Shown piece after piece: positions 1 through 5,608 of a stretch of DNA of 9,741 nt (the stretch's first letter is position 1; each line of letters starts with the position of its first letter). The position numbers and the translations under genes were made by a program. The notes under the pieces were generated by a model. The model searched no databases. It saw only the letters and a list, made by a program, of their open reading frames with translations, and had not been told where the DNA came from. Where the stretch lies: assembly GCA_041736915.1 (NCBI GenBank), contig JBGSST010000307.1, positions 1-9,741 of the forward strand. Reading direction: 5' to 3'. This DNA is from JBGSST01 sp041736915 (GTDB taxonomy: Bacteria > Bdellovibrionota > FAC87 > UBA2466).

Positions 1-1
1 C

Positions 2-652
2 ACCGTGATCTGCGCCGTGCTGTATCTGCCTTGGATTTTTTTGAACTACACTCCCGAGCAGGGTTTTCACTTTGGATCGAACCCGCACCTTCGCCAGTTC
101 CTAGAGGTAGGCTCCGGTTTTTCGAAGTATTCGGTTCACCGGTGGAATCAGGAGATGAGCTGGGCCAAAGTGTTTGAGGAGTTCTTCGATCGGACTACCA
201 GTCTTTACATCCGCCAAGCAATGGGCGCGATTCCTCTGCTGCTGGCCGGCGTGCTAGCGTGGCGCAAAAAACTACCCGAAGCGCTGTGCCTGATTCCGCT
301 CATCTATCTCACCAGCTACGCGCGCGGACACGAGTACCACCTTACGTTGTACACGCCGATCTTGGCCTACCTCTATACACGTCCCGACGGGGCTTACCGC
401 AAGCCGTGGATGGCCGCGATCATTCTATACGCCGCCACGCCGACTATCTTTCCGATGTTTCGCATTCTGCTGGGGGTGAAGGACCTGCTCCCTAGCTCAG
501 AAAAAATACTGGCTTACAGCCCCACCCTGTACTTCCTCTTCAATCTGCAGAAACCGATTCTTTCGCTCCTGCTTACCGGCGTGATCGCTTGGCAAGAGCT
601 AAGGGGCGCGCCGCGGAAACCCGTGCCGGTTTCTCCTCCACCGGCAGGTTGA
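2..652 (+). CDS. C-terminal part of a polytopic membrane protein, probably a GT87-like (GT-C) glycosyltransferase
   Basis: The reading frame is open from the left edge, so the N-terminal part, which would carry any GT-C catalytic aspartate, is missing. What remains is about 217 residues with roughly five hydrophobic segments: the edge segment ending PWIF, then around QAMGAIPLLLAGVLAW, EALCLIPLIYLTSYA, a helix around WMAAIILYAATPTIF, and a last one ending LLTGVIAW. The stretch SYARGHEYHLTLYTPILAYL resembles the C-terminal His/Tyr-rich region of DUF2029/GT87 enzymes, which use polyprenyl-phosphate sugars as donors (the family of mycobacterial PimE and AftC). The assignment comes from this resemblance and from its neighbours, a GT2 polyprenyl-phosphate transferase and a DprE1/DprE2 pair; it is an inference. 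The proline-rich tail overlaps the 3' end of the opposing gene. It could instead be another multi-membrane-span protein of unknown role. Confidence 0.5.
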   Translation, partial: TVICAVLYLPWIFLNYTPEQGFHFGSNPHLRQFLEVGSGFSKYSVHRWNQEMSWAKVFEEFFDRTTSLYIRQAMGAIPLLLAGVLAWRKKLPEALCLIPLIYLTSYARGHEYHLTLYTPILAYLYTRPDGAYRKPWMAAIILYAATPTIFPMFRILLGVKDLLPSSEKILAYSPTLYFLFNLQKPILSLLLTGVIAWQELRGAPRKPVPVSPPPAG

Positions 653-1643
653 GCGTATCCGAGATGATGTACATCGGCCGCTCCTTGATCTCTTCGTAGA
701 TGCGCCCGATGTACTCACCGATAATTCCCAGTACGATCAAAATCGAGCCGCCCACTAAGCACTGCAGGATGATGAGCGACGTCCAACCTCGAACCAGGTC
801 GGCATTCAGAAAGATTTTCCGCACGGCCTGAACTATGGCGTAGCCCATCCCTACGACGAAGAGTCCGGTGCCGAAGAAGATTCCCAAGCGCAGGGGCAAG
901 GTAGAAAAAGAAAGGATGCCGTCCATCGCGAAACGGAACATGCGACGGAACGGATACTTGGTCGTGCCCGCCTCCCGCGCTTGTCGCTCGAACAGAACCG
1001 AGGTTTGGGCAAAGCCCATCCAGCTGATCATTCCGCGCAAGAAACGGTGCCCTTCGCGCATTTGCCGCAGGGCCATGACCACCTTGCGCGACATGAGACG
1101 AAAATCTCCGGTGTTCACGGGCATGCGCTTGTTCACAAAGCGAGCCATGATCCACGAGAAGGCCCACGAGGTAAAACGTTTGAAGACCGTTTCGCCGTTA
1201 CGTTTCGAACGTTGGGCATACACCACGTCGTAGCCTTGCCGATAGCGCTCGAGCATTTCGTGAATCAGCTCCGGAGGATCCTGCAGGTCACCGTCGATGA
1301 TCACCGTGGCGTCGGCGTCCGCGAAATCCAGCCCGGCGGTGCTCGCCATCTGCTGACCAAAGTTGCGCGACAGCCGAATCACATTCGCCCGTTCGTCTTC
1401 TTCCGCCCAATCCATCAAGAACCGGTAGGTGCCATCCGAGCTGCCGTCATCGACGAGAATCCAGGTGGTGGCGAGCTTCATGGCGGCGGCGAGCTGCTCC
1501 AGCCGAGGGCGTAGTATCGGCAGGATCTCTTCCTCGTTGTACAAAGGAATGATTATGCACAACGACGACGCGGCATTCCGGGGGATTACGGTCGAGTCGA
1601 ATTTCTGGGGGTGTAAGGTCACGGGGAGTGAGGGTTTCCCCAA
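573..1643 (-). CDS. GT2 family polyprenyl-phosphate glycosyltransferase (DPM1/ArnC/GtrB type)
   Basis: This enzyme is expected to move a sugar from a nucleotide donor to a polyprenyl phosphate on the cytoplasmic face of the inner membrane, giving a lipid-linked donor for GT-C enzymes. The GT-A domain begins with IIPLYNEEE (about residues 31-39), followed by VDDGSSDGT (64-72) and the metal/donor motif IDGDLQDPPE (116-125, Asp117 and Asp119). GDFRLMSR at 179-186 is also typical. Two hydrophobic helices lie near 252-273 and 286-309, and the second runs into EYIGRIYEEIKERP, a hallmark of the GtrB/ArnC subgroup. Length (356 aa) is normal with a short basic tail. The longest frame starts at TTG 1643, but that codon lies against a consensus extended -10 element and has no Shine-Dalgarno. 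GTG at 1622 or TTG at 1562, just before the domain, are alternatives. It lies 17 bp after the permease stop and is probably co-transcribed with the ABC genes. The substrate sugar cannot be read from sequence. Confidence 0.88.
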   Translation of the reverse strand: MGKPSLPVTLHPQKFDSTVIPRNAASSLCIIIPLYNEEEILPILRPRLEQLAAAMKLATTWILVDDGSSDGTYRFLMDWAEEDERANVIRLSRNFGQQMASTAGLDFADADATVIIDGDLQDPPELIHEMLERYRQGYDVVYAQRSKRNGETVFKRFTSWAFSWIMARFVNKRMPVNTGDFRLMSRKVVMALRQMREGHRFLRGMISWMGFAQTSVLFERQAREAGTTKYPFRRMFRFAMDGILSFSTLPLRLGIFFGTGLFVVGMGYAIVQAVRKIFLNADLVRGWTSLIILQCLVGGSILIVLGIIGEYIGRIYEEIKERPMYIISDTLNLPVEEKPARVSAARPLALAKRSRR

Positions 1644-1651
1644 TTATAGCA
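1643..1651 (-). promoter_or_regulatory. Extended -10 promoter element (TGCTATAAT) before the GT2 gene
   Basis: On the minus strand the bases 1651 to 1643 read TGCTATAAT, an exact extended -10 (TGnTATAAT). I see no good -35 hexamer 16-18 bp upstream, which is tolerated for extended -10 promoters. Transcription would begin around 1634-1638, inside the nominal start region of the GT2 gene. This would give that gene its own promoter in addition to read-through from the ABC genes. Confidence 0.45.
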
Positions 1652-1660
1652 TCGGACCAG

Positions 1661-2455
1661 TTACGACTCGCTGAAGCAAAGCGGATCGCCACGCCGGCGT
1701 AGCGTAACGAACGACGACTCCAGGGCGGCAATACCGGCCGCAATTACGAATAGTCCAAGACTAAACAAGGTCAGGAGCGACGCCAGCGCTAACCTTCCCT
1801 CGAGGGCCCCCCGAACTCCTTCGACCAAGGCCGTAAAGGGAGACAGGCGGCGACTCACTTCGGCCAGCCGTTCCGGCACGGCGGTGAGCGGAAAGTAGAC
1901 CCCCGCTAGCACCGACAGCAGGGTGCCCGCGTGGGCCAACGCCGACGAGCCTCGTTGAAAAGTCACGAGCACGGCGGCGCCGAGCACACCGAGACCGAGA
2001 AAGAAAGGAACGGCCGCAAGTTGCCATAAGGCGAAACCGGCAAGTCCCACCGGCGTGACCCGTAGCCCGAAGATTCCCGCCGCGAGCGCCAGCGTAACGG
2101 CGATACGTAGCAGCTCGCGCGGCAATAGGGCCACGGTTTGTGCGGACAGTAGCAGCGAGATCGGCGACGGCAGAGTCAAAAAAACCTCGAGCGTACCGTC
2201 GTGCGTCGCTGACTTTACCTGCAGCGCGGCCCCATTCCACAATGTCAGCGGAATCATCAACGCCAGCTCGCCCCACACCACGTAGGAGAAAAAATCCCCG
2301 CCGAAGGACAATGCCGGACCGATGGCGCGCGACGTGAACCAGTAAACCGCCAGCCCCGTCGCCGACGCCAGCATCTCCGCGCACAGCACCCAGAATGGAT
2401 TCTTTCCCAAGTCGCGGAAATTTTTCTTGAGCAGAAAACCCCACGCGAGAATCAT
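1661..2455 (-). CDS. ABC-2 type transporter permease
   Basis: This is an integral membrane subunit of an ABC-2 exporter, about 264 aa with roughly six hydrophobic segments. The C-terminal half has the ABC-2 signature region around LAGVYFPLTAVPERLAEVSR followed by LSPFTALVEGVRGAL, where a Pro-containing loop precedes the last helices. The frame is open further upstream (to 2512). I chose the ATG at 2455 because the protein then starts MILAWGFLLKKN, a normal ABC-2 N-terminus, and because this ATG overlaps the ATPase stop codon in ATGA, a standard sign of translational coupling. The extra upstream residues are Gly/Arg/Pro-rich and are only the ATPase 3' end read in another frame. The partner ATPase is directly upstream and a GT2 glycosyltransferase directly downstream, so the cargo may be a glycolipid or glycan, but that is inferred from position only. 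Confidence 0.85.
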   Translation of the reverse strand: MILAWGFLLKKNFRDLGKNPFWVLCAEMLASATGLAVYWFTSRAIGPALSFGGDFFSYVVWGELALMIPLTLWNGAALQVKSATHDGTLEVFLTLPSPISLLLSAQTVALLPRELLRIAVTLALAAGIFGLRVTPVGLAGFALWQLAAVPFFLGLGVLGAAVLVTFQRGSSALAHAGTLLSVLAGVYFPLTAVPERLAEVSRRLSPFTALVEGVRGALEGRLALASLLTLFSLGLFVIAAGIAALESSFVTLRRRGDPLCFSES

Positions 2456-3123
2456 GCGGCCCTTTCCGCGAAGGCCCGCGTGTCGACGATCCGCGCGTCC
2501 AGGGCCCGGCACTCTTCCTCGGAGTGGCTCGCCAGGACGACCGCGCCGTCGTGCGCAAGCCGCTTAACCAACGTCCACACCGCGGGAGCCGTCGCGGCGT
2601 CGAGACTGCGCGTGGGCTCGTCCAGCAGATAGAGGCCCGGTCGCGCCTGGGCTACTCGCGCGAGATGTAAGAGCTGCCGCATGCCCGAAGAGGCGAGGAA
2701 AAACGGGGTTCGTAAGGCCTCGTCGAGCGCGCCAATCTCCCGTAGCTCGTCGAGTCGCGCGGAGATCGTGCTTCGGCTCTGGCCCCGCAGGTAGCCGTGC
2801 AGGTACAGGTTCTCTTGCCCCGTAAGCCGCGGAAAAAATCCGCGTTCCGTCGCGGGAAGGTAACCCAAGTGACGGCGCGCCCGGCGGGGTGCATGCGTGA
2901 GCGACGCTCCGCAGACCGTGCCCTCCCCTTCATGGGGAGTGAGCAGAGTAGCCAGCACGCGAAGCAAGGTGGTTTTTCCGGAGCCGTTGGGGCCCACGAG
3001 CGCGGCGCACTCGCCTTTCTTCACTTCAAAAGTGATGTGGCGAAAGACCCAGCGATTGCCGAAACGGCGGCCCACGTTCTTCAACGAAAGGGCCGTTTCG
3101 AAATGGTGGGGCATGAAGAGCAT
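2452..3123 (-). CDS. ABC transporter ATP-binding protein with a slightly degenerate signature
   Basis: This is the cytoplasmic ATPase that powers the permease encoded next to it. In order: Walker A GPNGSGKTT (44-52), a Q-loop region around YLPATERGFFPRL (88-100) in which no Gln stands at the usual place, an ABC signature reading ASSGMRQ (144-150) instead of LSGGQ, Walker B LYLLDEPT (164-171), D-loop SLDA (173-176), and switch His200 in LASHSEEE. At 223 aa it is a single short nucleotide-binding domain without the extra C-terminal tail of NatA/NodI-type proteins. The ATG at 3123 is preceded by GGAGGA about 10 nt upstream, which supports this start over the ATG three codons in. Its stop overlaps the permease start (ATGA). 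It is divergent from the DprE1-like gene across a 62-bp gap. The signature changes are in the range seen in active ABC-2 ATPases, so I treat it as functional. Confidence 0.9.
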   Translation of the reverse strand: MLFMPHHFETALSLKNVGRRFGNRWVFRHITFEVKKGECAALVGPNGSGKTTLLRVLATLLTPHEGEGTVCGASLTHAPRRARRHLGYLPATERGFFPRLTGQENLYLHGYLRGQSRSTISARLDELREIGALDEALRTPFFLASSGMRQLLHLARVAQARPGLYLLDEPTRSLDAATAPAVWTLVKRLAHDGAVVLASHSEEECRALDARIVDTRAFAERAA

Positions 3124-3185
3124 TGTAGCCTAGTCCTCCGGGCGCCATTGCCGCGGGGCGGAGTTTCAAGTTAGGATTTCCGTTC

Positions 3186-4541
3186 GTGCGCTCAATCACC
3201 AAAACTATTTCTGGCTGGGGTCTATATCCGCAAGAGAGCTGCCACCTCTTTCGCCCCGAGCGCGAACGTGAGCTGAAAGAGATCGTGGCGCAGGAGCCGA
3301 AGTTTCTGGTTCCCCGCGGGCTAGGCCGGGCGTACGCCGACGCCGCCCTCAATGCCGATCAAGGCGTGGTGCTACAAGATCGCTTCTCGCACTTTCTGGC
3401 TTTCGATCCCAAAACGGGAATCCTCGAGTGCGAAGGCGGTGTTTCGTTCGAGGACATTCTCGAAACCTTCGTGCCTCGCGGATTTTTTCTCGGAGTTAGC
3501 CCGGGCACCAAGTTCGTGACGGTGGGCGGGGCCATCGCCGCCGATATTCACGGCAAGAATCACGACCGTGACGGCAGCATGGGCAACTTCGTAGAGCACT
3601 TTCATTTAATGACCGCCGATGGTGGCCAGACCAAATGCTCGCGCACCGAAAACGCCGATCTCTTCTGGGCGACCATCGGGGGCATGGGGCTGACCGGCAT
3701 CATTACTCGCGCCGCAATCCGGCTGAAACCCATTCCATCGAGCCGGCTGAACGTGTACTTCGAGAAAACCAAAGGCCTCGACGAGACGCTAGAGCGATTT
3801 ACCGCGATGGAAGGCCGCTATCCTTTCACCGTGTGCTGGATGGATATGCTCGCCACCGGCAGCCGCCTGGGCCGTTCGGTGCTCATGCAGGGTGACTTTG
3901 CCGCCGTCAGCGATCTTCACGGTGACCCGGCGCCACTCGCTCTGCGCCTGCCGAAGAAGATCAATTTACCCTTCACGCTGCCCGAGGCCACGTTGAACGC
4001 CTTGTCGGTAAAGCTCTTCAACACTTTCATCTACACCAAGTATCCGCACCAGAAGACGAAGCTGCTCACGATCGATCAGTACTTTTATCCACTCGACGTG
4101 ATGAACCACTGGAACCGCGGCTACGGAAAACGTGGCTTCATCCAGTACCAAGCGGTGTGGCCCTTCGCTTCGTCCAAAGAGGCGTTGAAGAAGACGGTGC
4201 AGGAGATTCAAAAGGCCGGCGCGAACGCGTGCCTCAACGTGCTCAAGCCAATGGGACCGCAGGGTGAAGGCTGGCTTTCTTTTCCGCTAGCGGGGCACAC
4301 GCTGGCGATCGATATCCCCTTCCGCGGCGACAAGACCACGCGGCTGGTGAAACGGCTAAACGATCTCGCGCTCGACTACGGCGGCCGCGTTTACCTTGCG
4401 AAGGATGCCTTTCTCTCTCCCGAAGGTTTCCGGCGCATGTACCCCAACTGGGAAAAATTTCTGAAGCTCAAAGCGAAGATCGATCCCAAGGGCAAGTTCT
4501 CTTCGTCACTCTCCCGGCGAATCAACCTGGAGAATAGATAA
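3186..4541 (+). CDS. dprE1: DprE1-like FAD-dependent decaprenylphosphoryl-ribose 2'-oxidase
   Basis: In the known pathway DprE1 oxidises the 2'-OH of polyprenyl-phospho-ribose to a keto intermediate at the membrane/periplasm face, and DprE2 then reduces it to the arabino epimer. The sequence shows an N-terminal SGWGLYP, the FAD-binding motif PRGLGRAY (43-50), a glycine-rich PGTKFVTVGGAIAADIHGKNH (106-126) with His122 and Lys124 matching M. tuberculosis His132 and Lys134, and GGMGLTGIIT (about 155-164). The C-terminal substrate region has LAIDIPF and YLAKDAF, the latter with Lys406 matching Lys418. Ala374 stands where M. tuberculosis has Cys387, the covalent benzothiazinone target. Length of 451 aa is normal. 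The GTG start follows a weak GGA about 10 nt upstream. The stop lies 1 nt before the DprE2-like start, so the two form an operon. A related sugar-alcohol or other VAO-type oxidase is the alternative, but the partner gene makes this less likely. Confidence 0.87.
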   Translation: MRSITKTISGWGLYPQESCHLFRPERERELKEIVAQEPKFLVPRGLGRAYADAALNADQGVVLQDRFSHFLAFDPKTGILECEGGVSFEDILETFVPRGFFLGVSPGTKFVTVGGAIAADIHGKNHDRDGSMGNFVEHFHLMTADGGQTKCSRTENADLFWATIGGMGLTGIITRAAIRLKPIPSSRLNVYFEKTKGLDETLERFTAMEGRYPFTVCWMDMLATGSRLGRSVLMQGDFAAVSDLHGDPAPLALRLPKKINLPFTLPEATLNALSVKLFNTFIYTKYPHQKTKLLTIDQYFYPLDVMNHWNRGYGKRGFIQYQAVWPFASSKEALKKTVQEIQKAGANACLNVLKPMGPQGEGWLSFPLAGHTLAIDIPFRGDKTTRLVKRLNDLALDYGGRVYLAKDAFLSPEGFRRMYPNWEKFLKLKAKIDPKGKFSSSLSRRINLENR

Positions 4542-4542
4542 C

Positions 4543-5277
4543 GTGGCCGGCAAGATTGTCATCGTGGGCGCGACCTCGGGAATCGGCCAGGCGATCGCCC
4601 ACCAGTACGGCGAAGCCAAACGTTCGCTGTGGCTGCTGGGCCGCGATCGCGATGCGCTCGATCGGCTCGCCGCCGATTGCCGCATCCGCTACGGCGTGGA
4701 GGCCGCCGTCTCGCTTTACGACGCTGAGGATATGGCCGCCCCCGAATCGCTCTTCACCGATGCTTCACTCGACGGCGTAGATGGCGCGATCCTTTGTCAG
4801 GGGTACTTGGGCGACAATGCACAATCGCGCCGCGACCTAACCGAGTGGAAGCGAACTCTCGAAGTAAACTTCCTCTCCGTGGTGGCGTGCCTGACCCCGC
4901 TGGCGAACGTACTGGAAAAACGGCAGAACGGATTTTTGTGCGTGGTCAGCTCGGTGGCCGGCGTGCGCGGCCGGCAGAGCAACTACGTTTACGGTTCGGC
5001 CAAGGGGGCCGTGTCGGTTTTTCTCGAAGGGTTACGCCACCGCCTCTTCAAGGCCAAGGTCAGCGTCACCGAAGTACGCCCCGGTTTCGTCGACACCGCG
5101 ATGACGTTCGGCCTGCCCGGACTTTTTCTGGTCGCGTCGACCGAAAAAGTCGCTGGGGACATTGCGCACGCGATCGCCAAACGCAAAGCCGTGACTTACA
5201 CGCCGCGCTTCTGGTGGGCGATCCTCACCATCATCAAGTGCCTGCCGCGGTTCGTGTTCCACCGCTCCAAGCTCTGA
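4543..5277 (+). CDS. dprE2: DprE2-like short-chain dehydrogenase/reductase
   Basis: This is a classical SDR expected to reduce the 2'-keto polyprenyl-phospho-sugar made by the preceding oxidase, completing epimerisation of ribose to arabinose with NAD(P)H. The Rossmann motif is GATSGIG (9-15), the structural Asn is Asn109 in EVNF, and the catalytic set is Ser137 in VVSSVAG, Tyr150 and Lys154 in YGSAK. RPGFVDTAMT (169-178) follows as usual. The C-terminus, with PRFWWAILTIIKCLPRFVF, is hydrophobic and basic, like the membrane-associated end of DprE2 proteins. Length is 244 aa. The start is GTG, 1 nt after the dprE1 TAA, with GGAG about 10 nt upstream inside the dprE1 end, which fits translational coupling. 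Its stop is only 3 bp from the stop of the opposing small secreted protein gene. A generic SDR is possible on sequence alone; the coupling to DprE1 decides the call. Confidence 0.85.
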   Translation: MAGKIVIVGATSGIGQAIAHQYGEAKRSLWLLGRDRDALDRLAADCRIRYGVEAAVSLYDAEDMAAPESLFTDASLDGVDGAILCQGYLGDNAQSRRDLTEWKRTLEVNFLSVVACLTPLANVLEKRQNGFLCVVSSVAGVRGRQSNYVYGSAKGAVSVFLEGLRHRLFKAKVSVTEVRPGFVDTAMTFGLPGLFLVASTEKVAGDIAHAIAKRKAVTYTPRFWWAILTIIKCLPRFVFHRSKL

Positions 5278-5280
5278 CGC

Positions 5281-5550
5281 TTACTTGGTGCCGAAGCCCC
5301 AGCTAAGCGGCGTGATGCAGTAGCAGGCGAAACGTTCCCGCCAGTCACTGCGATCGCACTTTGTGGCATCGATCTGCCAGAACGCCCGCCGGGTCGGACA
5401 GGAGTTCACGCATTCAGCGGCATGCGATCGGCAGCCGATGAATTTTTTTTCGATATTCTCCCCACCGTGCGACTCGTGAGCCACCGATGCGGTCAATGAA
5501 TTTCCCAGCGCCAGATTGGTAACGAACAAGAAAGCGATAATTAACTTCAT
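5281..5550 (-). CDS. Small secreted cysteine-rich protein of unknown function
   Basis: I do not recognise this 89-residue protein. It has a clear signal peptide: Met-Lys, a hydrophobic core LIIAFLFVTNLALG, and a possible signal peptidase I site after TASVA (residue 24). The mature part of about 65 residues carries six cysteines at positions 40, 47, 51, 65, 76 and 78, plus three tryptophans, an arrangement suggesting three disulfides in an oxidising compartment (periplasm or outside). There is no lipobox near the signal peptide, so it is probably not a lipoprotein. The gene has its own plausible promoter upstream and no strong Shine-Dalgarno. It follows the aldehyde dehydrogenase gene on the same strand after 58 bp and ends 3 bp from the convergent dprE2-like gene. 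The regular signal peptide and full start-stop frame argue that it is real, though orthologues would be needed to be sure. Confidence 0.7.
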   Translation of the reverse strand: MKLIIAFLFVTNLALGNSLTASVAHESHGGENIEKKFIGCRSHAAECVNSCPTRRAFWQIDATKCDRSDWRERFACYCITPLSWGFGTK

Positions 5551-5574
5551 GCGTTAGGCGTAAGAGAAACACCG

Positions 5575-5605
5575 ATTGTAGGCAATCCAAAAAATGAAAA
5601 GACAA
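5575..5605 (-). promoter_or_regulatory. Putative promoter for the cysteine-rich protein gene
   Basis: On the minus strand TTGTCT (5605-5600, 4 of 6 to the -35 consensus) and TACAAT (5580-5575, 5 of 6 to the -10 consensus) are separated by 19 bp, slightly longer than the ideal 17. The spacer is T-rich. Transcription would start near 5568, about 18 nt before the ATG, giving a very short leader. This is consensus matching by eye only. Confidence 0.4.
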
Positions 5606-5608
5606 CCC

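Noticed and set aside
981..1514. A 177-codon open frame on the + strand opposite the GT2 gene, and other long overlapping frames such as 6257-6712, 7042-7599 and 7491-8090
   Set aside because: They lie wholly inside genes with clear domain matches, have low-complexity Arg/His/Gly/Pro-rich translations with no recognisable motifs, and are expected by chance in GC-rich DNA.
3124..3185. Promoters in the 62-bp gap between the divergent ABC ATPase and DprE1-like genes
   Set aside because: Only a weak TAGGAT on the + strand is visible with no -35 partner. Promoters are likely here from the gene layout, but no specific site can be supported.
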